Notes under the pieces: generated by a model | What the model saw: the letters and a program-made list of their open reading frames with translations, nothing else | Database searches by the model: none | What the model was told of the DNA's origin: nothing | From: Tubiluchus corallicola | Lineage: Eukaryota > Priapulida > Priapulimorpha > Priapulimorphida > Tubiluchidae | Length of the DNA: 60,000 nt | Assembly: GCA_030141605.1 (NCBI GenBank) | Contig: JAQGDQ010000008.1 | Location: 1,106,501 to 1,166,500 of the forward strand | Reading direction: 5' to 3' | Translations under genes and position numbers: made by a program | Shown here: in pieces, positions 50,501-57,970 of the stretch | Layout of the letters: each line of letters starts with the position of its first letter | How positions within the stretch are numbered: the first letter of the stretch is position 1

Positions 50501-53500
50501 TCACTAATAAAATGCTTACCACTATGTACACGTCCACGGTACCAAGATATGGCTTAAAATCAGGCAGTACGGGAACAACTCGAAACAAAACTGAAATATG
50601 TAAAAAAATTCATTTCAGTTGATTTATCATTTAAATAAATTGTCTGCAAAATAATTATTAAGGGACTGGACAGATTTTATTCAAGCAGGACATAGCGACC
50701 TACATTCACAACTCTCTAAACTAAAGGCTGTACTAAGTAAAAAACCGAAAGATAACTTTTGTAACGTGTCGTGTGTCTAAGGATGAATTTGTTTAGTTGT
50801 TCACTAAAGGTATGCGCCGGGTTGCAGATATTGTTATTATGTTTACTTAGCCAAAACTCAAAATATATCAAATAATAAAGTGATTAATTATGCAACATAT
50901 GTAGACACAGATGCTCGAGCAAGAACCAAAGTATCACCAAATTCACTAACCTCGAATGACTTGATCAGGCTCCTTCTGGGTTTAGGTATTGGTGTGGATT
51001 TATTTAACTCACTATCTACTTGTGCACCCTTAGTCTGTACTTTACCACCAGTAGGTTTAACAGGAGTAGCTGATTCCTGGGGGATGGGTTCGACAGACTT
51101 TTGATAGTGGTTACCAGGTAGAAAGGCCACAGGGTAGTTATGTGAAGCAGCACGTTATAAATCCTGTAACTGAAAGACTGTATATTGGGACACGCGCTAA
51201 ACTGTTCTTCTCTAAGGTTCCACGCGCTGACTTTGTGTGTATGTATTCATCGAGTAATTGGTCATCCATCACAAATTCAGTTTTTATCATGCTCACATCA
51301 GAATCAGTATCTCTAGTACACTGCAAGCAGTAGCCATTCACATATGCCAGAAAACGGTGTCCTTCTTCTGGGAACACTAAATCATCGGACTCAACAGATC
51401 CCCTATTTTGTTGATCCACATGTTCTATCATATTTACCACAGACTTCGTTTGTGATCTTATATTTACTTGCCCTTTCCAGCTCCGGGGTCTTGGGCTATC
51501 TACTTGCTTATGTTCTGCCCTTGGACAGTAATAGCAGACTAAGTTTTTCTTAGCACCAAGAGCACTTGACGGGGTACTTCTAGGCTATTCTGTAGTTGCT
51601 TTTACTTTAACTGGCCTTCGAGCACTAGAGGCACTTGAAACAGCTTCTCAAACTCCTACTGACCTGGCATATTTGTCGGCTTGTTCTTCTATTTCGTTAT
51701 AGCTTAAGCCTAAACAGTTTGTTTGAAGCCATTGCCAGTCCTTGAGGAAGAACAGAGAAGGCATGTTCCAACAGAAACAGGTGTCGTTATTGTTCTTGTG
51801 TTTCTGTATTCTTAGCTTCTAACCACTGACATGCTGCTCTATCTAGTCTGTGGAAAATTGACGATAGGTCTCTGAGTCTTGTTTCTTTCACCACGGTAAT
51901 GAAATTGATAACAGTCAGCAGAACTCTCAAAACTCTTCAGAATATGCCGTTTAACTTTCTTGTAGCTATCATATGGAAACGAAGTCGATAACAGTCCGCA
52001 GAACTCTTAAAATTCTTCAGAATATGCTGTTCAACTTTCTTGTAGTTATCAAGGTCTTTCAATGGAGCTTTATGATAGACTACAGCAGCCTTAACAGTCA
52101 AGGCCTTAGAAAGGCTTGCTACCAGGTCACAATTTGGAACACAACATGCTCATGCTACCTTCTCAAAAGTTGCTATCCAGTCCGTTATGTTGTCTTTCTC
52201 TTCATCAAACAATGGGACATTGACTTTCAGAACTTTAGATGTGATGGATGACAAATCTTTATTTGATCAAAACTTGTCTGACTGCATAAGCATATACACT
52301 GTAATTTATAGTGCCTGTCAAGTTCACGCTCTCTTTCCATATGTGCTCGTTCCTCCCTCTTCATGGCTAATTCCATGCAAGAAAAAATCAATTTGGGCAG
52401 ATGACATTTCATGGAAGTGTACATATTCTCTCTGCCCAGGTTCGGGTGTTTTGGTGCTGCTTAGGTGGGCTGGTTTTAGAGGTACCTTTGGCTTACAACC
52501 TTGAGTACTAATGGGAGTTGTAGTAATTGCTTGTTGACTAACTGCTACTGGAATTGTAGAAGCCATACTGAATGACATTGATTGATATATTGGGTCAATT
52601 TCTGGTAAAGCGTTTGCCTCAAATTGTGTGAAACACAGTTGTAGTACCAGATGTAGTTAGTGCAGTAGTTCCCAGATCAGCATGTGGATCGCTGGTTGCC
52701 ATACCTGTGTAATCTGTCATAATAGAATCGTGCCATCTGCTTCACCTCTGTCATCATAATTATTTGTACCTATTCGTTCTTGTTCATTTAATAAGGCTGC
52801 ATGTTTTAAAGTTTGTTCTTGTGCATGAATTTTTCTTGTCACCAAATTAGCTTTGTATCAAGATTAAAATCTTCTGCCATTTTTTGCAACTGTTGTTTAC
52901 TTAATTTCTAAAGTGATGTTGCATTTGTTTCACCATTTTCGGCCAAGTTTTATTATATCAGCTTTCTATGTCTAGTAATTTCTACATGCGTTACATGCAA
53001 CATTGTTGGCAAATACAATGCTACTTTATTTTAGTTACAGTTTATACAGGGTTGTCGTGATGCCGATAAGCTGCAATACTTTTTGTTTTGTTTTTCGTAT
53101 GCTACCAGTAGGCACAGGCCTACTTCGTTTTTCACTTCAAGCACAAATCTCAAGGCAATGTATACAGCATTAAATTCTATTAATTCATAGTTACACTAGC
53201 GACACGTTTACAGCCACGAAAAATTTATAATGCAGGTCTTGCAGCAGTTGAATTTAGCAGTGGAATGTAGACCAAAAGTGACAAAAGGGTCGACACAAAC
53301 ATCATTAACTGGTGACCAATTTAATATAAATATCAAATCTCCCCTTTAGGTACTTCTCCCACCATTGCCACCATAACGGTAACGTGTCACGGGTCTTAGG
53401 ATGAATTTCTTTAATAGTTCACTAAATCTTTGTGAAAGTCAAAAAGCAACAGCAGTATCAACCACATATCTAAATCAAAACATTTGTACCTCGACTGGCA

Positions 53501-54529
53501 ACAATATCTATTTAATTATGGAGTGAGAAAGCGACTCTTGCAACTTTTAGCTTACAAACTATCAAACACGTACCCGTCCTGCCTTGCGCGTACAGCGCCA
53601 AGTTGAACTGTACAAATATGGACATTGTTCTTTGACTGAATTCTAATTCTGTCTCATTTCGAAACAAAGATGTATCAAGTGATCCTTCGACGTGACCCTC
53701 TAGGAAAAGCTTGTATCGTCCCTCTCGAGCTCCTTGCGGAATCTAAAAATTACAAACAATGAAAGCTGCCGATAGCTAGTAATCTCAAGCATGAGTAATT
53801 TTACGTTCATGTATGCACAAGTATTATGTATGTTACCTATTGTTATTGATATACTAAAAGCAAAAAGACAAAATTCTACAAAACAATCATGCTAGTAGAT
53901 AAGCCACAAACAGTTACTGTTACTCAGACATTGAACGCAAAATATTTTTTTGGCTCAATCTAAAATTTGACAAAACTAACATAACGATGCTTCACTAAGT
54001 TAAGAGCAATACATGATGAATGAAAACTTTAAAACACAAAAATACAATAACTATTTGTGGTCTCCTAACTATCATCACTCATTAGTGTGGTAAGTACAAG
54101 TGTGTTTCTTATGGTGCAATTCAGCTAAGCACAAGCATGGTTCATTACTGTTTATTGTGTGTTACAGTACGTGCGAGCAAACTTCCTAATTATTGTAGTA
54201 CGTCACTAAATGCAAGCAGGTTTTCCAATTATTTTATAGTGTGATTAAATGGAAGTGCATTTTGAAACTGTTTATGGTGTATTACAGTAAACATTTTCTG
54301 GCAGCCTGTGCTTTCTTAATGCAACATTTAATTTTGTACCTTTACTAGTAACGTATCTGGGACACCTTCATAATACTTCTGATAATTAGATGCAATTTCC
54401 ACCCCCTCTCTTCGTATTGACGCCCGCACATGCACAGGAAGCTCTTTTTGTTCAGCTTTTAAAATGGCAACACTGAGCCTGTATGTCAGGCCAGGTCTCA
54501 CTATCCGTGGAGCTAATATCATGTATGTA
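23365..54529 (-). CDS. Thioester-containing alpha-2-macroglobulin-family protein with LDLa module (Mcr/CD109-like)
   Basis: Thirty coding exons with matching GT-AG phases, listed separately; about 1,585 residues from the first exon found, and the signal-peptide exon was not located. Order from exon A: MG1-MG6 (about residues 1-690), an LDLa module (about 705-743), MG7/CUB region, thioester domain with CGEQ (Cys about 1018), C-terminal CUB, receptor-binding domain (about 1365-1525), then a CxxC-rich segment and a hydrophobic tail. Family members trap proteases or opsonise; CD109 is GPI-anchored, and Drosophila Mcr, which also has an LDLa module, works in phagocytosis and septate junctions. The LDLa position makes Mcr the closest architectural match. 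No anaphylatoxin or C345C domain is present, so it is not C3/C4/C5. Oddities: a duplicated exon pair in MG3, a one-base frame disruption in one exon, and an LTR element in an intron. Confidence 0.93.
24087..24192 (-). CDS. TEP-like exon CC (receptor-binding domain end)
   Basis: 106 bp, phase 0 to 1. Encodes LDDTPTCFRLYAKRWYPVAN and MTQWYKVAVFDYYAP, the PxCxxFxxxRxxxV and VxVYDYYxP ending of the domain. Confidence 0.93.
24854..25031 (-). CDS. TEP-like exon BB (receptor-binding domain)
   Basis: 178 bp, phase 2 to 0. Encodes TWTLREESDRSGMAVIEVDV, PNGYVVF, and DDRVVLFFDY. The SGMAVIEVxxPxGY and xVVLYFD motifs are typical of the A2M receptor domain. Confidence 0.95.
25709..25905 (-). CDS. TEP-like exon AA (CUB to receptor-binding domain)
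   Basis: 197 bp, phase 0 to 2. Encodes IPDAWGSIRVTASGTGLALL, QLAVKYTIDVQRYY and AFDLDLRVLYYG. The SGxGxALxQxxxxYN motif leads into the receptor-binding domain. Confidence 0.94.
26917..27078 (-). CDS. TEP-like exon Z (TED end, CUB)
   Basis: 54 codons, phase 0 to 0. Encodes DTIVALEALSTYSMKSQNRH and VSAQIEAAATTHWTETLKV. The DTVVALQALxxYA motif ends the TED. Confidence 0.94.
27290..27519 (-). CDS. TEP-like exon Y (thioester domain)
   Basis: 230 bp, phase 1 to 0. Encodes DDFIYWGREAVPRTP, ALNIETTAYALLSYSF and WLNNQRNHVAGFASTQ, matching the IExTAYALLA and WLxxQRNxxGGFxSTQ motifs. Confidence 0.95.
28104..28371. mobile_element. Degenerate pogo/Tigger-like MITE
   Basis: In the intron between exons X and Y. 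The left end reads CAGTAAGACCTTACTTAATG with GACGTTAAGCGAAACGCCGT inside; the right end, reversed, reads ACTCGCTTAACGACTCTCCG. The 'GACCTxxCTTAAxGACG' theme at both ends is typical of pogo-like terminal repeats. Ends are diverged and no clear TA duplication is visible. Confidence 0.5.
28441..28560 (+). mobile_element. SINE copy with tRNA-derived head, plus orientation
   Basis: A-box-like TAGCCGAATGG (28450-28460) and B-box-like GAGTTCGATATTC (about 28532-28544). GTGTGCTCGGCAACCAAAGC is shared with minus-strand copies at 23140-23225 and 37855-37935. The body may extend to about 28760. It lies antisense in an intron. Confidence 0.65.
28839..29016 (-). CDS. TEP-like exon X (thioester domain)
   Basis: 178 bp, phase 0 to 1. 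Encodes YVGTYVGAARLNAVRFLEYQ and PFEIAIVTYALSIANS, the repeated helical hairpin of the TED. Confidence 0.93.
29411..29672 (-). CDS. TEP-like exon W (thioester domain)
   Basis: 262 bp, phase 2 to 0. Encodes WVTAFTLRYLHRAARAAEW, GWLLNQNQTDGSFMQTAPTY, DRKIIPNN. DGSFMQTAPTYD aligns without gaps to the complement segment that ends in the catalytic His; here that residue is Asp, about 116 residues after the thioester Gln. Confidence 0.94.
30177..30255 (-). CDS. TEP-like exon V (thioester domain)
   Basis: 79 bp, phase 1 to 2. Encodes VYQKQLNFFTEEGGFALWMD and FPQPSV, the YQxQLxxxxxDGSF helix pair of the TED. Confidence 0.93.
30599..30787 (-). CDS. TEP-like exon U (thioester motif)
   Basis: 189 bp, phase 1 to 1. 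Encodes GDVYGPAFYNGPLNSVDMLR, then LYSHCGEQNMFDFAVNIMTL. The Cys and Gln of the CGEQ thioester are intact; the residue before it is His, where Gly is usual. An internal thioester can therefore form, unlike in Drosophila Mcr, which is reported to lack it. Confidence 0.95.
31666..32312 (-). CDS. TEP-like exon T (MG7, CUB start)
   Basis: 647 bp, the longest exon, phase 2 to 1. Encodes SDGRYIFRAPIQKPPGRWFV, TGFGLSRQKGFGLTEPAQVY, and KSRRPFFIHIEMPSVIDMGE. These match the DGxxxxxxxxPDxITxWxxxAxxLS and PFFIxLxLPxSVxRGEQ motifs. The 3' part includes LGKIKVTMTG and RLYISGSPQASVSIVG of the CUB domain. Confidence 0.95.
32530..33115 (+). mobile_element. 3' end of a non-LTR retrotransposon (LINE), antisense in intron
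   Basis: In the intron between exons S and T. A plus-strand frame ending at 32909 encodes TQIRVGFSQLNFDPSQRGC, PTCRCGATFETINRFLISCP, LYHQARG and IQIFKLAQKFIFLTKCF. The CxCGxxxETxxxFLxxCPxYxxxR motif is the C-terminal zinc-binding segment of LINE reverse transcriptases. A short 3'UTR with AATAAA follows near 33095. The 5' remainder is absent (5' truncation) and the frame is broken upstream of about 32547. Confidence 0.82.
33520..33625 (-). CDS. TEP-like exon S (after LDLa, MG7 start)
   Basis: 106 bp, phase 1 to 2. Encodes CPQTDKIDMKRYRLSRIHQN and VKYFMWKDVNI. The basic RYRLSR stretch followed by W-x-D-V-x-I-G is the family's entry to MG7 (the WLWxDxxI motif). Confidence 0.92.
33736..33849 (-). 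CDS. TEP-like exon R (LDL-receptor class A module)
   Basis: 114 bp, phase 1 to 1. Encodes DDCNVTAGWLRCTDARCYSI and YKRCDGYLDCEDGTDESN, with the sixth Cys completed by exon S. Six cysteines and the acidic calcium-binding box C-D-G-x-x-D-C-x-D-x-x-D-E are all present. A symmetrical 1-1 exon is typical of shuffled LDLa modules. Confidence 0.95.
33987..34035 (-). CDS. TEP-like exon Q
   Basis: A 49-bp exon, phase 0 to 1. Encodes FAGLLVFTDANMTILE. The AGL-x-V-x-TD motif precedes the bait region in this family. It joins straight to the LDLa exon. Confidence 0.88.
34676..34819 (-). CDS. TEP-like exon P (MG6/bait-equivalent)
   Basis: 48 codons, phase 0 to 0. Encodes VMANMYGFDDYANHSHTHKW, then VYFPSRSFGIDTNQTFW. 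His/Asp-rich start, no clear protease-bait sequence. Confidence 0.9.
35552..35698 (-). CDS. TEP-like exon O (MG6)
   Basis: 49 codons, phase 0 to 0. Encodes FKVELNPLKDYSGKTVECII and GDPGSYVGMLGNENLVYSLQ. Corresponds to the PGxxVxLxxxxxxxSxVGLxAVDxSVxxL part of MG6. Confidence 0.92.
36063..36314 (-). CDS. TEP-like exon N (MG5/MG6)
   Basis: 84 codons, phase 0 to 0. Encodes VGGYIIFHVNSSFYLDDIHY, VVASKGNILLVGN, and LAPEMAPSSRIIVYHVKTDG ELVADS. The Y-x-V-x-S-x-G-x-I and M-x-P-x-x-R-I-x-V-Y motifs are diagnostic of the family. Confidence 0.95.
36824..36947 (-). CDS. TEP-like exon M (MG5)
   Basis: 124 bp, phase 2 to 0. Encodes TLFGQTQTATYGGLMTAQLK, then YFSPERNFLEVTTSTLYPK, matching the YSPSxxxLxI motif of MG5. 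Confidence 0.92.
37254..37335 (-). CDS. TEP-like exon L (linker to MG5)
   Basis: 82 bp, phase 1 to 2. Encodes EQSRDTNINEGDPAYISSTP and PQYAIN. Hydrophilic, probably an exposed loop. Confidence 0.87.
37855..37935 (-). mobile_element. SINE copy, minus orientation
   Basis: Minus strand GGAATAGTCGAGCGATCAAA, then GTATGCTTAGTGACCAAAGT, aligned with the copies at 28441 and 23140. The tail probably reaches about 37738, where TGAGACACTGGACCAGCAGA resembles part of the 39.2-39.8 kb duplicated repeat. Confidence 0.6.
38023..38119 (-). CDS. TEP-like exon K (Tyr/Gln-rich insert)
   Basis: 97 bp, phase 0 to 1. Encodes ASYDPAENDPGYRLQYGYTR and QRYYEQQSYGLS. The composition (Tyr, Gln, Gly) is unlike a folded MG strand. 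With exon L it forms an insert of about 59 residues between MG4 and MG5. Splice signals are good. Confidence 0.88.
38483..38662 (-). CDS. TEP-like exon J (MG4)
   Basis: 60 codons, phase 0 to 0. Encodes LAVTTQSGSTLDDYSGKKIR, later DGVVKLEFTPPEHALYITLE. Matches the GxxxFxxxxPxxxxxLxIxA end of MG4. Confidence 0.93.
39241..39848. repeat. Direct duplication, period about 340-352 bp, two copies
   Basis: Copy 1 about 39241-39506, copy 2 about 39593-39848. Both contain GATGAGGCACTGAACCAACA, AATCTGCTATGTACATG, TAGAAGATTATTCCTGGTAA and CATAGTATGAATAATGTTTT. Copy 2 lacks a 12-bp CTTGTGTGTCAC segment. Copy 2 ends only about 35 bp before the donor side of exon I. Confidence 0.92.
39883..40108 (-). CDS. 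TEP-like exon I (MG3 end/MG4 start) with apparent one-base frame disruption
   Basis: From 40068 leftward the frame is clear: LADLGISLMNNELVFKATVQ, then a region ending GAQPQIFKPNMPFKAY, donor phase 0. Upstream, the good acceptor (CAATTTTAG at 40109-40110) gives FEGLRVFDF in a frame one base off, because of a run of five A (plus strand 40080-40084). With four A the exon would be 225 bp, phase 0, and read through. Alternatively an internal AG (40093-40094) gives a 210-bp exon that is in frame with exon H but has a poor pyrimidine tract. Sequencing error, a real mutation or the internal acceptor are all possible. Confidence 0.82.
41415..41544 (-). CDS. TEP-like exon H (MG3)
   Basis: 130 bp, phase 2 to 0. 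Encodes HMNNELVRGRCWVKAYVR and later EKALEIYDPV. Matches the YTNGKPVxGxxxVxxx strand region of MG3. If joined directly to exon E it would read a stop at the third codon, so one of F or G is required. Confidence 0.93.
41930..42017 (-). CDS. TEP-like exon G (MG3 start, alternative copy 2)
   Basis: 88 bp, acceptor GATTCTAG, donor GCCCT|GTGAGT, phase 1 to 2. Encodes VYVARIELLLSSSWTVLDSQ and EKVSITVKAL. It is one codon longer than exon F. The core WTVLDSQEKVS is identical in both, although nine of eleven codons differ at the third base, which points to selection on protein. It replaces F, not adds to it, if the frame is to be kept. Confidence 0.9.
42018..45246. other. Intron between alternative exons F and G
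   Basis: About 3.2 kb of AT-rich DNA, too long for steric interference to explain the exclusivity of F and G. I found no third copy of the exon and no clear docking/selector pairing by eye. Confidence 0.5.
45247..45331 (-). CDS. TEP-like exon F (MG3 start, alternative copy 1)
   Basis: 85 bp, acceptor TATGCAG, donor GCACT|GTAAGT, phase 1 to 2. Encodes DKPRLELFVNSPWTVLDSQE and KVSVKIKAL (last Leu shared with exon H). It is homologous to exon G, with the same phases. With E and H it gives an open frame. E-F-G-H would hit a stop seven codons into the out-of-frame reading of G. Confidence 0.92.
45486..45890 (+). other. Unrecognised open frame in A-rich DNA, possible mobile-element remnant
   Basis: 134 codons. 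The first half is Gln/Asn/Lys-rich low complexity; the second half (NDISANNYLLGVLKLPNTVE and LLQISIENGSSEEDVL) looks more like real protein. A second short frame with KNLEITDIVSSTQHKELTKI lies at about 46251-46421. I recognise no family. It could be the decayed coding region of a mobile element, or chance in A-rich DNA. Confidence 0.25.
47215..47293. repeat. 14-bp perfect inverted repeat
   Basis: GGATAACACCGATG at 47215-47228 and its exact complement at 47280-47293, separated by 51 bp. Transcribed as part of intron E-F, it could form a hairpin. Confidence 0.85.
49547..49586 (-). CDS. TEP-like exon E (end of MG2)
   Basis: A 40-bp micro-exon, phase 0 to 1. Encodes GYTAYEPFQVVGF. It corresponds to the strand leading to the FEVxEY link before MG3. 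It is the common upstream partner of the two alternative exons F and G. Confidence 0.88.
49899..50024 (-). CDS. TEP-like exon D (MG2)
   Basis: 42 codons, phase 0 to 0. Encodes DPHGFEVRRWLSQ and SLSYELSGDAPEGDWQVKVI, the DPxGxxVxxW and LSxxxPxGxWxI motifs of MG2. Confidence 0.94.
50520..50590 (-). CDS. TEP-like exon C (MG2)
   Basis: 71 bp, phase 1 to 0. Encodes VLFRVVPVLPDFKPYLGTVD and VYIV, the second strand pair of MG2 (family pattern VRFRVIxVDxxxxP). It joins exon B in frame across the LTR-element insertion. Confidence 0.93.
51138..51440 (-). pseudogene. Aspartic protease fragment of LTR element
   Basis: Minus-strand open frame with CTRDTDSDVSMIKTEFV, a retroelement protease active-site region in which the usual DTG/DSG triad reads DTD-SD. 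A short frame further downstream (51130-50888) continues toward a decayed linker. The altered active site suggests loss of function. Confidence 0.65.
51470..52578 (-). pseudogene. Broken gag-like coding region of LTR element
   Basis: Successive minus-strand pieces in different frames: a Pro/Thr-rich start at 52578, a Glu/Arg-rich coil (about 52330), then VPLFDEEKDNITDWIATFEK and YKKVEQHILKNFKSSADCYR. The latter resembles the SCAN-like capsid fold of gypsy elements. A CCHC-like knuckle (CYYCPRAEHKQVD) lies near 51530. A ~75-bp tandem duplication at about 51899-52046 repeats the LKNFKSSADCY part. Stops and frame changes make it non-functional. Confidence 0.7.
53574..53742 (-). CDS. TEP-like exon B (MG1 end, MG2 start)
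   Basis: Phase 0 to 1. Encodes IPQGAREGRYKLFLEG, then FRNETELEFSQRTMSIFVQF and LYAQGRTG. The family pattern is IP-x-x-x-x-x-G-x-Y, then SIFIQTDKPxYxxGQ; here the usual TDKPVY is FNLALY, a divergent but recognisable version. Confidence 0.93.
54340..54529 (-). CDS. TEP-like exon A (MG1)
   Basis: Acceptor TCATTTCAG, donor AAAG|GTACAA, phase 2 to 0. Encodes YMILAPRIVRPGLTYRLSVA and more; the xxLAPxxxRPG motif opens the first macroglobulin domain right after the signal peptide in this family. This is the most 5' exon I can support. Confidence 0.92.
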
Positions 54530-55450
54530 CTGAAATGACAAAACACGTAACATAATTAAACAAGTAATGATAAGCCTCAAAAGCACATTTTTCAAAGTAA
54601 AAATGCACTTGTTTGGTGAAAATGCAAAGTGAAAACAAGCATCTTGCAAAAATTTACCAATTTAAACACTCTTACAAACTAAGTGAAAGACTACTAGTTG
54701 TCCACATCACCTGAAAACCCCTTTTAATGGAACATGTTTTATCTCAATCAATCGTCCTTTTGCACGCTTTGCAGCCTGTATTTCACTAATGCGTACATAT
54801 CTGAGTTATCACAACGGTACGTTCAACGTGAAACTATTTTTGAAGTACGATGATAATGATTATTATGGCCAAATGATCCAGTGGACCACAAACCAAAATG
54901 CCATAAAAACCACCTTTCAAGAGACTCATAGTCTCATACACAGAATCCTAGCAATATGGCATGCATTATACTAATTACTCAAATGATTAATGCAAATGAT
55001 AGTAAAGTAGTGTAAGATTTAGTACTTGTATGACAAGAAATGTCAGGCTAAGATGATAGGGAGTTTCAGTTTGGCACGCGAAAGTGCGTTTAATCACGTC
55101 TAATCACCTATGCACAACTCCCAGACGTGTATCGTGAGGCTAACACAGACTGTGAGAGAAGGCGATCCCAAAATTATGAAGCACGATAAGGCAAGCCGCA
55201 AACGAGATAAATATGAAGTTAAGCTAGAACATAATGTCAGAAAACTCAGTAATATGTTCCAAATTATACCTTTATGCACATTGCACCTATTAATAAGGTG
55301 ACATATTTTTCAGCCTGCTATTGCAGTTTCACATAAAAAATTGTAGGTGCCACGTAACATGCAATGATATTTACTGCCCATAACAGCCTATAAACCGCCA
55401 CTAGTTTGGCCACTTTGGTGCACAAACTCCACTCCACGGCTTTCTGCGCG

Positions 55451-55490
55451 TTTTTTTTTTGAAATTTGAATTTAAACCTTTATTGCACAC
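55451..55490 (-). repeat. Retroposed 3' end: AATAAA plus poly(A), minus strand
   Basis: Read on minus: an AATAAA signal (55479-55484), about 18 bases, then ten A (55451-55460). This is the signature of a retroposed transcript end or LINE/SINE tail. The body would be at 55.5 kb and upward. It could alternatively be a genuine polyadenylation region of another minus-strand gene. Confidence 0.5.
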
Positions 55491-56276
55491 TTTTTTCCAT
55501 ATACAAAACAGGAGTTAAAAACGTAAAGACAGCATTATATAAAAAATAGTAAAACACACTTCTATATACAGCACATACAATCAACGTTTTGACATTGAAT
55601 TAACCATAGACATAGACATCCACACGCGTGTATCACAGATTTCAACAGTTCAATACGCGTATAATAATCTATGAACCGTAGTGTATTCCGTCCAAAATTT
55701 ACTTAAGCAGAAAGTCATTACAAAAAATAGTCAGCTCCACTATAGCAATCGTAATTTGGTTAAAAAACTAAAAACGAATTTAGTTATCCATATTAAAAAA
55801 CAGCTGTTTTTGTTTAAATCAAGCTTAACCTAAAGAGTCAGTCTGACAAAGCTTAAATGTATTAATACCATAGTTTAGCTATAAGCAACTCAGTATTAGC
55901 CTGAGTTAATCTATAAATCTGGCTAATCTATCTTACTCGGACGATTAATCACCAATAATCAGTAAACATGGTCTGCTTACAGACAATGGGTAAATGACTC
56001 AACATCAGCCACTCTTTTTGTTCTAGAACTCTGGCAGTCTTCTAGACTGCTCCTAAGCCATCCAAGATTCATTGGATTTCAATGCTAGATCGAAACAGAT
56101 GTGAGCTATTTAAGTGGACACTGGACACTTGCTGATCACTGCTGACACTCGTTGAAATTAAGAACTGCAGAGTTACGTAATACTGCTGAGTTAATGAGAT
56201 AACATCTGCCGGGAAATTCATACTGTTGTGGCTACCGAATATTTAAAGCTGTTAACAACTAAAATTCTGGGTTCAA

Positions 56277-57063
56277 ATTGGCTGTATTCCACAAATATAT
56301 TCTACTATATTCCAACACTTTATTTCTCAAGTTTGCACACTTGACATTCCGAAATCCAAATCTGCTGCTTATAAATGAAATTTTTTCTTTGGTTTCTCAT
56401 CTGAGGAATTTTCTACCTTCTACTACTAGCAAATTCATCACAACAGTGCTTTTTCTTGGCCAACAATCCCGAGCATTCATACTCTTTCGCTCGACTATAG
56501 CCCCTTAGCTCCAACGCTGTTGCATAAAGTGATTTGTAAAAAAAGCAAGTTTTCACATTCTTTTAAACTTCCTATGAAATTTCAAAAATCTGTGAGTCTG
56601 CCCCTCATGGCACAGCTTCCATTGCAACATATCATCCTGAATACTCCCTCTGCTTCTTATTGGGCTTTAAACCAGGGATCCTATGGACGATTGGAGTCCA
56701 TTGGACGAGATGGCAGATTAGGTCTGAGTGTGTCGGTCTTCTGTGCAACTGGATTTCTTTTCCTCAAAATAGTGACGGAATCAAACAGAGCAACTACAGT
56801 TTACAACTGCTTTGGTTTAGCAAATGTGGTTATTTTCGTGTGATGCCTTTTGATGGCCACAAACAATTTTGGATCAGGAACCCCACCCTATGGTTATGGT
56901 TAGTGACCTCTGGTGCCAAGTTAAAAGTTCAATGTTTTTTTCCCAAACTACCAGGCAATTGGTAATCTCACAACGCACAATTTTCATCGAAGATGAAATA
57001 CAGAATCCGCGTCAGACGACTATCTGCAACCCCCACTTCCAACATTACAAAAAAGTAAAATAG
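56277..57063. other. Region of longer open frames, possible decayed transposase
   Basis: Several overlapping plus-strand frames with non-repetitive composition, for example RVMPFDGHKQFWIRNPTLW and SIGRDGRLGLSVSVF. They shift frame and stop. They faintly recall DDE transposases of the piggyBac kind, but I cannot support an assignment. Composition is more balanced than the surrounding AT-rich DNA. Confidence 0.2.
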
Positions 57064-57727
57064 CGGAAATTATGTAACCAAATATTCATTCCCATAGACT
57101 TTTACATTCCCGTAGACTTTTGTTTAACAAATTCAAAACAAAGAACCTTGATTACAGATTTCTAACAATTATGATTCTTCCACGCAGTTATATAGTATAT
57201 AATTTACAGGAGGTTCAAGTTTTTGCAATTGTATTTAAAACTAGTATTATAGCACACGATATGCAAACAAACATTCTGAGATGCATTTTTTCAATTTGTC
57301 AATTTACTAAGCGATTACATGCGAGGCAAGAACGTCTACTGCCCTAGCGAGCCTACAGTTACGAACGTTCAGCAAAAGAGCCAGTCACTAATAACCGTAA
57401 ACTAACTATGCTTTTTCTAGTAAATGGCCGCCAACATTTGTTTTTTACACACAAAAAAGAACAAGAAGTACGTGACGCTTGGCTTAAGCTTTTCCTACGC
57501 CTAACGTTGCATTAGCAATGATAGCTATACTAAAACTGAGCAGGCTTATGTATTATTCACGCGGGAAGGGATACAAGACGTACAGCGCACCCCAATTTAG
57601 TAACATAGTGCACATTAACACATTTCAATTACGTAGTAGCATTTGCACTAGTATAATCAACACGAAGCTAGCGAGAGCACTAACTGTAACTAGCCAAACC
57701 CCGCAAAAAGAATTTTGCTCATAAATG

Positions 57728-57970
57728 AACACACAACACACACCACACCTCACCACATTGTACAACACCATACCACCGCACCACATTACCCACACACCAC
57801 ACCACTCCACCAACACCACACACACCACATCATCAATACCACACCACGCCACCCACACCACTCCACCACACACACACACCCTACCAAACCACCACACCAT
57901 CCATAGCACAACCCCCATAGCACACCACCACCACCACCAGCACACGACACAACCCACACCACATCAAATC
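57728..57970. repeat. CACACCAC-type minisatellite
   Basis: About 240 bp of degenerate CACCACAC/CCACACCA sequence, almost without G on the plus strand; short CAT/GAT and GATGATGACG runs follow to about 58030. The His/Thr-rich and Trp/Val-rich open frames over it are artefacts. Confidence 0.93.

Larger units (their letters stand above)
50762..53427 (-). mobile_element. Decayed LTR retroelement remnant (gag and protease, no pol)
   Basis: Inserted in the intron between exons B and C in the same orientation as the gene. It is bounded by two similar ~48-bp direct repeats (50762-50809 and 53380-53427, both with TAACGTGTC and GGATGAATTT), probably LTR ends. Minus-strand fragments between them encode a SCAN-like gag, a zinc knuckle and an aspartic protease site. 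All are broken by stops and frameshifts. No reverse transcriptase, RNase H or integrase is recognisable, so it is internally deleted. The gag type suggests a Ty3/gypsy relative. Confidence 0.75.

Noticed and set aside
23365-54529. Complement C3/C4/C5 identity for the thioester gene
   Set aside because: No anaphylatoxin domain and no C345C/netrin C-terminus; an LDLa module and a membrane-anchor-like tail instead.
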